Positions 19,318 through 27,681 are shown, numbered from the stretch's first letter. The stretch is 64,000 bases of DNA from Photobacterium malacitanum (GCF_900185615.1 NZ_FYAK01000011.1:1-64000); one strand, 5' to 3'. Numbers and translations: made by a program. The notes: generated by a model not told the origin, from the sequence alone.

Positions 19318-19364
19318 AATTTTCAATTTGGTATCTATCATTTCGTGATAATAATTGAAAAATT
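19318..19364. repeat. Nested inverted repeat upstream of zwf
   Basis: AATTTTCAATT at 19318-19328 pairs with AATTGAAAAATT at 19353-19364 (one extra A), enclosing a second stem TATCA (19336-19340) / TGATA (19346-19350). It lies 80-127 bases upstream of the zwf start and could be an operator or leader structure. A smaller palindrome, AGCAAT-CA-ATTGCT, lies at 19278-19291. Confidence 0.45.
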
Positions 19365-19469
19365 TTGTTATACCTTAAGTCTCATTTCAGTCGATGACTA
19401 CATTTAATCTATGGCATTTATCGCTAATACATTAACATATCAGACAATTTGCTACTGTTTACCCTTCTT

Positions 19470-19540
19470 TATACTGTGTATGTTAACAATTATTGACCTC
19501 GGTGCTAGACGAAAAAACCTATTAGTCCAATAGGTTTTTT
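19470..19540 (+). ncRNA. Candidate small RNA ending in an orphan terminator
   Basis: A 12-bp perfect hairpin, AAAAAACCTATT (19512-19523) with AATAGGTTTTTT (19529-19540), has a 5-nt loop and T-tracts on both strands, yet no gene ends at it. Upstream on the plus strand TTGCTA and TATACT lie in promoter-like order, with a short 15-base spacer. A transcript of about 65 nt is possible. The minus-strand reading is equally structured, so the strand is uncertain. The start is approximate. Confidence 0.35.
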
Positions 19541-19717
19541 CATCAATGTATCCCTTTTAGCCATTTAGTACCATTTTATAGCCTCGATTAATGCGACTTT
19601 AGTGTGAATATAAAATCCATCCAATGCAATCGATTACTTGAATAGAAACCACAAATTAAACCTCATTTGCTATATTTTTAAGCATATTGGCTACTTCTTT
19701 TTATACGTTAGTATCAG

Positions 19718-19792
19718 CGCAACGCTTGATAAGCAACACAATGGCGGTTATTATGCCCGCAATTTCAGCCACCTTTATTTTGGTGGCTTTTT
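19718..19792 (+). ncRNA. Second candidate small RNA ending in an intrinsic terminator
   Basis: AGCCACC (19767-19773) pairs with GGTGGCT (19782-19788) and runs into TTTTCG. A small GCGG/CCGC hairpin lies just before. TTGGCT and TAGTAT with a 16-base spacer (about 19689-19716) form a reasonable promoter, giving about 75 nt. It could equally be a leader attenuator for the SEC-C gene that follows at 19857. The start is approximate. Confidence 0.4.
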
Positions 19793-19856
19793 CGTTATGA
19801 AAGCACACTCATTCAACAATGATGGCGCTAATACTCCACTGCAAACAGGTTATCCC

Positions 19857-20192
19857 ATGTCTAAATTTTTCTATAAAGGCCGCATCGAAAAAAAACCAAA
19901 ACACAGCAGTTGTGGCTACAACACAAAGCGTGAAAATAAGCTTGGCACGGAAACTAACCCACTCACCTTGGTTGTGAACACAGAGGAACGTCAACAGCAA
20001 TTAGAAGCACAACTGGCTGAAGAACAACTATTTGCAACAATAACGGTAGATGCTAATGCAGAAGAAGATATTACCGAGCTAACTGCAACATTAAATAAGC
20101 CCGTCACTACAGTGTTTAATAAAACACCTAATCGTAATGACCCTTGCTCATGTGGTAGCGGTAACAAATACAAAAAATGCTGCGGTAAATAA
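19857..20192 (+). CDS. SEC-C motif zinc-binding protein
   Basis: This 111-residue protein ends in a SEC-C motif, NDPCSCGSGNKYKKCCG, the CxCxxG...CC zinc site also found at the SecA C-terminus. The N-terminus (MSKFFYKGRIEKKPKHSSCGYN) is basic, and the middle has an acidic helical stretch (ERQQQLEAQLAEEQLF). The frame stays open far upstream, but that part covers a terminator and lacks coding character; AGG before the ATG at 19857 supports this start. The zinc site suggests binding to a protein or nucleic acid partner. The specific function is unknown. Confidence 0.8.
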   Translation: MSKFFYKGRIEKKPKHSSCGYNTKRENKLGTETNPLTLVVNTEERQQQLEAQLAEEQLFATITVDANAEEDITELTATLNKPVTTVFNKTPNRNDPCSCGSGNKYKKCCGK

Positions 20193-20205
20193 TTTGCCTA
20201 ACAAT

Positions 20206-20233
20206 AAAACAGGAACATAGGTTCCTGTTTTAA
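20206..20233 (+). terminator. Intrinsic terminator after the SEC-C gene
   Basis: AAAACAGGAAC at 20206-20216 pairs with GTTCCTGTTTT at 20221-20231 around a 4-nt loop. Confidence 0.85.
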
Positions 20234-20316
20234 TCTCTCCTAAATCAGTATACCGATGGTAAAAATATCATTCTTAGGTATAAAATCCTGCCTAAATTTC
20301 AAAAGTAGATACAGAT

Positions 20317-20784
20317 ATGAGCAAGAAAAGTCAGGGATACGCGTGCGTAGGCCTTTTTAACCCTAAAACACCTGAAAATGTCGGATCTGTTATGCGTGCA
20401 GCAGGCTGTTACGGTGTTAACTCTGTCTTTTACACTGGCACTCGCTACGATCATGCAGCACAGTTTTGCACCGACACCAAAAATGCAACCCTCGATATTC
20501 CTTTAATTGGTGTTGAAGATCTAAAAGCAATCATTCCTGTTGGTTGTGTTCCTGTTGCTGTTGATCTGATTGATGATGCCAAACCATTACCTGAATATAA
20601 GCACCCTAAACGAGCTTTCTATATATTTGGTCCTGAAGACGGCACACTAAAAAAAGATATCACTGATTTTTGTCGCGAAACAATTTATGTTCCAACCAAA
20701 GGTAGTATGAATTTAGCTGCGGCAGTCAATGTAATTTTATATGACCGTTTAGCAAAGGGTGATAATTTTTCTAATCATAAATAA
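20317..20784 (+). CDS. TrmH/SpoU-family RNA 2'-O-methyltransferase
   Basis: This 155-residue protein is a minimal SPOUT methyltransferase. It shows the three family motifs: NPKTPENVGSVMRAAGCYG (motif 1), FYIFGPEDGTL (motif 2) and VPTKGSMNLAAAVNVILYD (motif 3), which build the knotted S-adenosylmethionine site. Such proteins methylate ribose in tRNA or rRNA; the target is not evident from sequence. It lacks the extra RNA-binding domain of TrmH or RlmB. It is monocistronic and convergent with the diguanylate cyclase gene across a shared terminator. Confidence 0.85.
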   Translation: MSKKSQGYACVGLFNPKTPENVGSVMRAAGCYGVNSVFYTGTRYDHAAQFCTDTKNATLDIPLIGVEDLKAIIPVGCVPVAVDLIDDAKPLPEYKHPKRAFYIFGPEDGTLKKDITDFCRETIYVPTKGSMNLAAAVNVILYDRLAKGDNFSNHK

Positions 20785-20798
20785 CCCTGATTTAAAAA

Positions 20799-20832
20799 AA
20801 CCACTGCACCTTTATCTGATAGTGCAGTGGTT
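20799..20832. terminator. Bidirectional terminator between methyltransferase and GGDEF genes
   Basis: AACCACTGCAC at 20799-20809 pairs perfectly with GTGCAGTGGTT at 20822-20832, with A-rich and T-rich flanks. Confidence 0.85.
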
Positions 20833-20838
20833 ATATTG

Positions 20839-22983
20839 TTAGCGTTGAATACCACGCTGTTTGTAAAATCTTCTTTTATCTTTATACATTGCTTTATCTG
20901 CAATTGAACAAAGTTGATCAGTCGAATTAATTTCGCTACTCGCATACCCCATCGCAAAATGTACTTCAACAGATTGACCACTAGGTAAACTCGCATAATG
21001 CGTGTTTTCGCGAACTGCTTCTAATCGCTGCCATAAAACAGCGCAACTATCACCATCACCAGCTTCAAGAATAATAGCAAACTCATCCCCGCCCAAACGG
21101 TAAACCTTATCTGTTAAGCGACACGCTTCAACCAAAAGCTTGCTGGTTTGAATTAATAAAGCATCACCCATGCTATGACCATAATTATCATTGGCACGCT
21201 TTAGCCCATTCACATCGAGCATAAATAACCCAAAATGACGCTCAGGATAACGATAAGATAGTTGGATATGTTCTTCTAAATCGTGATCAAATGCTTTTCT
21301 ATTTGCAATCCCTGTTAATGAATCCGTCACCGCAATACGTGCTAATTCACTATTAAGTAAACGACCTTCTAATTCAGTAGATAACTGGCGAATAAATAAT
21401 GAAATAACTTCAAAATCATCACGCTGAAGTTTTTCATATTGCATAACAATCATACCAACAACTTCATTGTGACTATTTTTTATCTTAAAACAATGTAAAT
21501 ATTCATCATCCTTAGGTAAGCAATAATAATCACTATAATGTGACTCTGGTTGTATATTATTGTTCTCTAAATAATCGTTATCAATATTCTCACATGCCCA
21601 CGCACCATTATTATACGTGTAGGCTTTCATTGCCCATCCAGCGGTAGGATATAAAGCAACGACTTGAGTCATTACAATTTCAATAATATTATTATTTGCT
21701 TGTAAATCATGACTAAATGATAATAACGACTGCAACATTGAACGTCGATTTTCTTCTCTCATTAAAGAAAAACTTAATGCTAATGTCTTCTCTTCAACTT
21801 TTCTTTCTAATTCATCATTAAAATCGACTAATTGTAAGTTCGCTTGTTCTTTTTCTTTGTAAGCAATATTTAACTCTGTGTTCTTAGTTGCTAAATCAGA
21901 CACTTGTGCTTGAATCGTTGTTGCCATATTACGAATAAGTTTATCAACCATAAAAAATTCAGCAAAACGAAGATCACGATTTGAACGTTGGTATTCACCT
22001 TGGGAATAAGCACGTACAGTAGCCATCAATCCCCCTAGTGGTCTAGCAATCCAACGATATGTCATTCCAGCACTAAAAAATGCCAATAAAATAATCACCG
22101 AACCAAATAAAGAAATATATTTCAATGAGTTAATATATGGATTTTTACTTATATATTTATCCATATAAACGACCATTGTATATTCAATCGGTTCAGATAT
22201 ATATTTATTTTCTAATTTTACTGTTATTGTTTTCTGTATTGTCGGTGTATTTTCGGCTATACCACCTTGCGATATTATAATATTGCTCATATCAGCCATA
22301 TTTTTCATATCACCAATTTGATTATTTTTTAATATTACTCTCTCGCCATCTTTTAAATATGGTTTCAATACTTTTTCAATATTTTCAATTGGTACAACAA
22401 GAATCAAATAACCTAATGGTAAATGTTTTAATTCATCCGTCATAGAACGAAAAATAGGCACACCAACAACAACACCACGTCGAGTTGGATTATATTTGTT
22501 CGGCATTAGTTTTTCATCGTTATAATAAAAAACCCATTGCTTTAATCGTTCTTTTCCTTTCGTTGACAATCTATAGTTAAGTGCCTTTTTTAATTGTAAA
22601 AATGAATTTAAGCCAGGAATACCATTATAACTTTCAATTTCATTCCATTGGTCATCAACTAAATAAGCCGCTTTTGTTAATGGCGTATTTTTCACTAATG
22701 TTCCCAATGAATTAATAACATGCCCTGCAAGAAAATAGTTGTTTATTGCCTGTACAAATAACCTATCGCGTGACAATACGTCTAAACTTGTTGATAGTAA
22801 TGAAAAACGATAATCAAATTCTTGTCCAATAGTGGTAGCAAGTCGATCTAACATATCAATACGATAATTTGCTTCAACATCTGACTGTTGTTTTAAAAGT
22901 AATCCGCCGACAATTGCGGCAGGTACAACAGAAATAATTAGCATTAATAATGCTAATGATGACTTTAACCGTAATTTCATCAA
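20839..22983 (-). CDS. Membrane diguanylate cyclase with periplasmic sensor, GAF-like and GGDEF domains
   Basis: This 714-residue protein should make cyclic di-GMP. Order: a membrane helix (about residues 8-28), a periplasmic region of about 260 residues (probably dCache-like), a second membrane helix (about 288-310), a HAMP-like linker, a coiled coil (about 355-400), a GAF-like region (about 410-540) and a C-terminal GGDEF domain. The catalytic RLGGDEF is intact, and RLTD five residues before it is a good inhibitory I-site. Its start overlaps the upstream binding-protein gene by 4 bases (ATGA), so the two are translationally coupled. The pairing suggests the binding protein reports a ligand to the cyclase. 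Confidence 0.92.
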   Translation of the reverse strand: MMKLRLKSSLALLMLIISVVPAAIVGGLLLKQQSDVEANYRIDMLDRLATTIGQEFDYRFSLLSTSLDVLSRDRLFVQAINNYFLAGHVINSLGTLVKNTPLTKAAYLVDDQWNEIESYNGIPGLNSFLQLKKALNYRLSTKGKERLKQWVFYYNDEKLMPNKYNPTRRGVVVGVPIFRSMTDELKHLPLGYLILVVPIENIEKVLKPYLKDGERVILKNNQIGDMKNMADMSNIIISQGGIAENTPTIQKTITVKLENKYISEPIEYTMVVYMDKYISKNPYINSLKYISLFGSVIILLAFFSAGMTYRWIARPLGGLMATVRAYSQGEYQRSNRDLRFAEFFMVDKLIRNMATTIQAQVSDLATKNTELNIAYKEKEQANLQLVDFNDELERKVEEKTLALSFSLMREENRRSMLQSLLSFSHDLQANNNIIEIVMTQVVALYPTAGWAMKAYTYNNGAWACENIDNDYLENNNIQPESHYSDYYCLPKDDEYLHCFKIKNSHNEVVGMIVMQYEKLQRDDFEVISLFIRQLSTELEGRLLNSELARIAVTDSLTGIANRKAFDHDLEEHIQLSYRYPERHFGLFMLDVNGLKRANDNYGHSMGDALLIQTSKLLVEACRLTDKVYRLGGDEFAIILEAGDGDSCAVLWQRLEAVRENTHYASLPSGQSVEVHFAMGYASSEINSTDQLCSIADKAMYKDKRRFYKQRGIQR

Positions 22984-24212
22984 TTCTCATCCAATTGATT
23001 CATTTGCTCTATTGCCATTTTTTGCATATGTTGTGCTGAATATTCCGCAGTAGCGCCCGCTTGATAGCGTTGGAATCCAATAGCCATCGCTTGCCATGCA
23101 ATTGACATGTTTAGCGATGAAGACATTGGCGTTGTTAGTGCCATCTGGCGAAACAGAATCTTATGATCTCCAGACGCATTTTGTTTAAGCTGTTTATAAT
23201 AAGCCATAGATACAGGCAATAGATCAGTTTTTTCATACACTAATTGCTGACTACTTGGTTGCTGAACAAACTCAGAAAACGCTTTAATCAACTGCTGTTT
23301 TTGTTTTGAATGGCGCTCATAATTTGGAATTGCCAATACAAATGTACTAGACATAGGGTGCATCCTATGCCCATGAATCTTAGGTAATACAGCCACACCT
23401 AAATCATCACCTAACACATTCTTTAAATCACGGTATGCCCAATCACCATTGATGGCATAAGCACTCTTTCCTTCGACAAAATCGTCTTGAGAACATCGAT
23501 AGTCACACTCTGGATTAACAATGTTTTGTTGCGCTAAAAAGCGATAATATTTTAATGCGTTAATCATCGCTGGAGTATTTAGCGTGATCTTTCCATCTTC
23601 AATAGGCTTACCATTAAAAGCTGATAAAAATGGCATCAAATAATACATATCATTATAATTCCATCCCATTGGCATTATATTTTTGGCTAAAAAAGTTTTT
23701 TTCTGTAAAAGAATATCGTCAAAATCTGTCGCTGGATGCGATACATATTTTTTATTGTAATACAATAATAAAAAATTACCTTGAATGAGAGGAACTCCCC
23801 AACATTTTGATTTTGATTTTACTGTTGAGCGAACCATTTGATTCAGCTTCTCTTTATACCAATCATCAGGGATAGGCCATAAGTTCATCATTTTATGAAG
23901 ACCTAAAAAATCAGAGGGTATAACAACTAAATCAGGAAAAACATTATCTTGTGCACTTAATATAATTTCGGCTTTTATTTCAGATGGATCCAATTGCACA
24001 ATTGAGATTTTAGCATCATGCTTTTCCTGAAATTTATTTGACATTGCTGCTAAAAATTCATGATTTTGATGAGACGACCAAATGGTTAATGTTTCTGATG
24101 CCTGTACTGATTGAGAAAATAATAAAATGAAGAACAAAAAAGAAAAATGAATATTGTTTAATAAATTATTGAACATTATTTTAATAAAACCCCAAAATAT
24201 TTTGTATGACAT
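22980..24212 (-). CDS. Periplasmic extracellular solute-binding protein (MalE-like family 1)
   Basis: This 410-residue protein has a signal peptide (hydrophobic core FSFLFFILLFSQSVQA) and the fold signatures of family-1 sugar-binding proteins: TIWSSHQNHEFLAAMSNKF at the mature start, a FPDLVVIPSDFLG segment and GKSAYAINGDWAY. No ABC permease or ATPase lies nearby; instead the gene overlaps a membrane diguanylate cyclase by 4 bases. I infer a sensory rather than an uptake role. The start at 24212 keeps two lysines before the hydrophobic core; an ATG at 24176 is the alternative. The ligand is unknown. Confidence 0.85.
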   Translation of the reverse strand: MSYKIFWGFIKIMFNNLLNNIHFSFLFFILLFSQSVQASETLTIWSSHQNHEFLAAMSNKFQEKHDAKISIVQLDPSEIKAEIILSAQDNVFPDLVVIPSDFLGLHKMMNLWPIPDDWYKEKLNQMVRSTVKSKSKCWGVPLIQGNFLLLYYNKKYVSHPATDFDDILLQKKTFLAKNIMPMGWNYNDMYYLMPFLSAFNGKPIEDGKITLNTPAMINALKYYRFLAQQNIVNPECDYRCSQDDFVEGKSAYAINGDWAYRDLKNVLGDDLGVAVLPKIHGHRMHPMSSTFVLAIPNYERHSKQKQQLIKAFSEFVQQPSSQQLVYEKTDLLPVSMAYYKQLKQNASGDHKILFRQMALTTPMSSSLNMSIAWQAMAIGFQRYQAGATAEYSAQHMQKMAIEQMNQLDEN

Positions 24213-24428
24213 ATTAGAGCTAATAATAATAACTAACTAAAAACTTATATAGGCTCTATTAAACAATAAAAAACTGATATGAACTAGCAAAAAGTATAGA
24301 CTATCTGCATAATAAAAATTTAAATTGATAACAATCAAAAAATACATTGTTTTTTTGTATCTATTGCACGGTAAGTATAAGTTATTATTATCTTCTTCCC
24401 CTATTAACATAAGAAAGAATAAACCATA

Positions 24429-24992
24429 ATGAATATCAATCTATCATTGAAGCATATTTTACCGTTATCACTCTTACTTCTCATAACTTGTGTAACCAAA
24501 GCTAATGCATCACCACAACACACAAGTACATTAAAAATCTTAGATAATAATGTTGGCCAACAACCGCGCAAAGTTACAATAGAACAACAAATGATTAATT
24601 TTGCGAGAGAAAACATTGGTATACCTTATGTTTGGGGAGGAACATCACCAAACGGATTTGATTGTTCAGGATTTATTAAATATGTCTATAATCATTTTAA
24701 TATATCTATTCCACGAACAACTGCGGCATACACACAATTGTTTAAGCATTCAATACCATTAAAAGATGCAAAAGTTGGTGATCTGATCGTTTTTACAGGA
24801 ACTAACTTAAAAATTAGAAGGCCTGGCCATGCGGGGATTATTACTGAAGTAAAACCAGGGATAGTTAAATTTATCCATAGTTCATCATCTAAAAAGCATT
24901 TTGGCGTCACTGAAACGAGTTATTATCAAAGTGGTTATCCAAAGCGCTATTTAGCCGTTATACGAATGCCAAATCCTACAATAAAGGAGTAA
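24429..24992 (+). CDS. NlpC/P60 family cell-wall peptidase
   Basis: This 187-residue exported protein has a signal peptide (cleavage likely after TKANA) and a C-terminal NlpC/P60 domain, a papain-like fold that cleaves peptidoglycan stem peptides. The triad is visible: Cys in FDCSGFIKY, His in RRPGHAGII and a third polar His in KFIHSSSS; YVWGGTSPNG precedes the Cys as in the family. It resembles short single-domain enzymes such as E. coli MepH, MepS or NlpC. No lipobox is present. It is monocistronic, divergent from the binding-protein gene, with a compact terminator at its stop. Confidence 0.9.
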   Translation: MNINLSLKHILPLSLLLLITCVTKANASPQHTSTLKILDNNVGQQPRKVTIEQQMINFARENIGIPYVWGGTSPNGFDCSGFIKYVYNHFNISIPRTTAAYTQLFKHSIPLKDAKVGDLIVFTGTNLKIRRPGHAGIITEVKPGIVKFIHSSSSKKHFGVTETSYYQSGYPKRYLAVIRMPNPTIKE

Positions 24993-25002
24993 AAATACTC
25001 CT
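24985..25002 (+). terminator. Compact hairpin overlapping the NlpC/P60 stop codon
   Basis: AGGAGTA at 24985-24991 pairs with TACTCCT at 24996-25002 around an AAAA loop, followed by ATTTATTG. The stem includes the stop codon. Confidence 0.55.
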
Positions 25003-25015
25003 ATTTATTGTTTAT

Positions 25016-25813
25016 TTATGGTGCGACACATTCGGTAAGTAACCGTAAGCACCCATAATCAATTAGCCAATCATGCTGTTGTTGATCTTTTACTAAAAAA
25101 CAACCTGAATAATTTAATGCATTAGCAAAAACATCACCAATATGATTTGTACATCGAGGGATCACCAACATCCAATTTTGAGTTAACAAAATATTGTATG
25201 GTAAACACTCGATCGGTTCATTGATCTTTAGACTGGCTTTTTTAGGCGTTAAGCCCAAATCATGCATTGCAGCTAAATAGCAAAAATAGGCTTTCTCACT
25301 ATTAATCCGATCAAAAGTAAATAATTTATGCCTAAAAGGTAGCTTACCTGACAAAATCAAACTTTCTAATGGTACTGTCGTTTTCATCAGTTGCATATGT
25401 CGATGAGGCTGACTTGCGCCTGCTTCTGCAGCTGAATTAAAAAAACCTAATACGTCTTGATAACTAACGCCTTGGATCCAAGCTGAAAAATCTTGTAAAT
25501 CAAGTAAAGACGACTGGCTTACAAATTCTTTACTGCAAATCAGTAAATGTGGCTTACTGACTGGATATTTATTTAATAAACACACATGTTCGTCACCCAC
25601 TGTATCGACAAACATTCGTTCTTCATAAGGCAAAAAAGGGTTAGGTTGTGTCTGTCCTTGCTGTATTTTTTTATTAAAATTGTCATTCATAACCTTAATA
25701 AAAAAATCAACGCCTTGCTCAGAAACAACTGAGTTCATTGTCGAAATTGGCAGCAATACTTGTGCTTCACTTGCCTTTTTAGCAACGGTTAACGCTTTAT
25801 CCCATAACATCAA
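25016..25813 (-). CDS. ATP adenylyltransferase / Ap4A phosphorylase-like (Apa1/Apa2) protein
   Basis: This 265-residue protein belongs to the histidine-triad superfamily branch of yeast Apa1/Apa2, which splits diadenosine tetraphosphate with phosphate to give ADP and ATP. It contains the modified triad QPHRHMQL, preceded by GASQ, and a NKYPVSKPHLLICSKEF strand region typical of the family. Length is near that of bacterial members. It stands alone on the minus strand. The region before it (25814-26209) contains a candidate small RNA. The reaction is inferred from family; other nucleotidyl transfers are possible. Confidence 0.8.
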   Translation of the reverse strand: MMLWDKALTVAKKASEAQVLLPISTMNSVVSEQGVDFFIKVMNDNFNKKIQQGQTQPNPFLPYEERMFVDTVGDEHVCLLNKYPVSKPHLLICSKEFVSQSSLLDLQDFSAWIQGVSYQDVLGFFNSAAEAGASQPHRHMQLMKTTVPLESLILSGKLPFRHKLFTFDRINSEKAYFCYLAAMHDLGLTPKKASLKINEPIECLPYNILLTQNWMLVIPRCTNHIGDVFANALNYSGCFLVKDQQQHDWLIDYGCLRLLTECVAP

Positions 25814-26057
25814 CTAATACCTGCAACCATTCTAATCACTAGAAAATAAAACAACACCAATCTCTCACCTAATAAAAAAAACGTATTATTAGATCCCGAA
25901 ATTATAATTTGTAATGAAAAGTTTACACTTTTAATGAAAAATTACTCTTGCTAAAAACAGTGTGAATATAGCTCTCATTAGTGAAAGTTTGTATTATCAG
26001 CCAATAAATTCTACCGTTTACTTACGTTGTTAATTCGTACTCCAAAGTAGATTATAG

Positions 26058-26145
26058 ACTTTAATTATTAAACTTTATATTGGTCATATAAAGTGCTCCA
26101 ACAGGGTACTACAGATCGGTCAATCTGCTACCCTGCTCTCTTTTA
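26058..26145 (+). ncRNA. Candidate small RNA between two minus-strand genes
   Basis: Two hairpins lie in tandem on the plus strand: ACTTTATAT (26072-26080) with ATATAAAGT (26086-26094), then CAGGGTA-CTA-CAGAT (26102-26116) with ATCTG-C-TACCCTG (26123-26135), followed by CTCTCTTTT. The second is a convincing intrinsic terminator with no plus-strand gene to serve. TTGTTA and GATTAT/ATTATA (about 26028-26057) form a plausible promoter with 17-18 bases between. An RNA of about 85-90 nt is inferred. The start is approximate. Confidence 0.45.
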
Positions 26146-26164
26146 GATACGCTTCATTTTAAGC

Positions 26165-26191
26165 AAAACGCCCATCAATAATGAGCGTTTA
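26165..26191 (-). terminator. Terminator of the aromatic amino-acid permease gene
   Basis: AAACGC-C-CAT pairs with ATG-A-GCGTTT across CAATA. The flanking A residues to the left read as U on the minus strand, just past the permease stop. Confidence 0.65.
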
Positions 26192-26209
26192 ACTAAGTAT
26201 GACAGACTG

Positions 26210-27367
26210 TTAAATGAGTTGTGCACCAATTAAGAAGCAACCAAAGAACAGACTCATTAGCATTGCGCCAGAACCTCCTGCCACTTGATAATCATCTGAT
26301 GCTGTTTGAGCTGATTTTCTTATATTTCGAATCATTAACATTGGTATAAATACCGCAATAAATACTAAAATCAATCCAGCATAACTTAAAACAGACAAGA
26401 ATTGATTAGCGGCAAATATTGCGCCTAATAATGGCAAAATAAATGTTAATATATAAGTAACCAAACGATTTTTCCTAAATAAATCAATATTCTGGTCAAA
26501 CAATGACATCGCCACTCCCAAGAATGACGTTAACAGTGCTAAGCCAGTGAAAATAGATAAAATAATGTGAATACCTACAAAACGAGAACTGAGCGCATCA
26601 ATAAGTACTGAAACATTATCAAACTTAATTAATTGCTCAGCAGATAAACTTCCCACTACTGCGTATAACCACAGCAAATAACAGCCCAAAGGAATCAAAG
26701 ATCCTAATAAAACCATATTCCTCAACTGCTTATGTGTTGCTTTTTTATTATAAGATACAAGAGAAGGTATAACAGGAAAGAAACCAAAGCTAGTAAACAA
26801 TACAGCGCTAGTTTTAATTAAATCAACATTATTAGTATTGCTTGCTTCAAAGAAGTGATTAAAACTCATACCTGGAATTAATGCAGCTAACGTAATAATC
26901 AATACAGCAATCATGATGATAAATAGCACACGGTTAAGTTTATCAACCACCCCCGTTCCAGCAGCAACAATACATCCTGCTAATACCGTGAAAATGATTT
27001 GACTATGCAGTGTCGATAATTCAAAACCAAACCCTGCCACCAATTTTTGTAATAAATCACCAGCACCAATAATGTAAGCCATTAGCAGGCAAACCAATAA
27101 AGCATACAACAAGCCATTAGTAATCAGTTGCCCACCTTTACCTAGCGTTTTGCGTGCAATGGTATTCATACCTAAGCCACCGCCAACTTTAATACTTGCT
27201 TCTAATAATAATAAAGCTGCATATGTTGTCCCACTCCAAATAAACAGCATCAATAATGAGCCAGAAAGTAAACCAAACTGAGCTAATACCATAGGTATAG
27301 CAAGCATTCCTGCGCCTAAAGCCGTGCCCGCAATAATTAGCGAACTACCAAGTAATTTAGTATTCAT
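26210..27367 (-). CDS. tyrP: Aromatic amino-acid permease (TyrP/HAAAP family)
   Basis: This 385-residue inner-membrane protein has about 11 hydrophobic helices and the N-terminal signature GSSLIIAGTALGAGMLAIPM of the hydroxy/aromatic amino acid permease family (TyrP, Mtr, TnaB). The SFGFFPVIPSLVSYN segment is also typical. TyrP imports tyrosine with protons; tryptophan-specific Mtr or TnaB is the alternative and cannot be excluded by eye. I looked for TyrR boxes upstream and found only a weak inverted repeat (CGGTT-N6-AACCG near 27471-27486). It is monocistronic. Confidence 0.85.
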   Translation of the reverse strand: MNTKLLGSSLIIAGTALGAGMLAIPMVLAQFGLLSGSLLMLFIWSGTTYAALLLLEASIKVGGGLGMNTIARKTLGKGGQLITNGLLYALLVCLLMAYIIGAGDLLQKLVAGFGFELSTLHSQIIFTVLAGCIVAAGTGVVDKLNRVLFIIMIAVLIITLAALIPGMSFNHFFEASNTNNVDLIKTSAVLFTSFGFFPVIPSLVSYNKKATHKQLRNMVLLGSLIPLGCYLLWLYAVVGSLSAEQLIKFDNVSVLIDALSSRFVGIHIILSIFTGLALLTSFLGVAMSLFDQNIDLFRKNRLVTYILTFILPLLGAIFAANQFLSVLSYAGLILVFIAVFIPMLMIRNIRKSAQTASDDYQVAGGSGAMLMSLFFGCFLIGAQLI

Positions 27368-27647
27368 ATTTCCATTTCTTCTTATTTGTTAGATACAGCT
27401 ATCCATATACCTCAACTGAGATACATGACTAATAACAGATGATTTTTAGTCGATAAGAGTTGCGGTTACAGTGAACCGTTACTAAATCGGAAACTAAAAT
27501 AACAAGCAGAAGAAAAACTCACCTTACGTACCTTATGAATCATACAGGCATACAGTATTGATGATGAGGGGGGGCTATAGTGTTTATTTTGAGGGTAATG
27601 CGTCATTATCGTACTCCTAAACGATGAATCTCGGTCTATTAGCAATA

Positions 27648-27681
27648 TTCGGTCAAAATATAATTTCTGTTTCGGTCAAAA
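27648..27681. repeat. Repeated TTCGGTCAAAA motif upstream of tyrP
   Basis: TTCGGTCAAAA occurs at 27648-27658 and 27671-27681, 23 bases apart. The second copy sits inside an inverted repeat (TTCTGTTT / AAACAGAA). The rest of the 446-base gap 27368-27813 has no gene that I can support; a G-run near 27569-27575 is the only other oddity. Confidence 0.35.

Noticed and set aside
19638-19856. Upstream in-frame extension of the SEC-C protein (73 codons)
   Set aside because: It runs through an intrinsic terminator (19767-19792), lacks conserved character, and the ATG at 19857 has an AGG site and begins the conserved part.
27368-27500. TyrR boxes upstream of tyrP
   Set aside because: No TGTAAA-N6-TTTACA match; CGGTT-N6-AACCG is too different.
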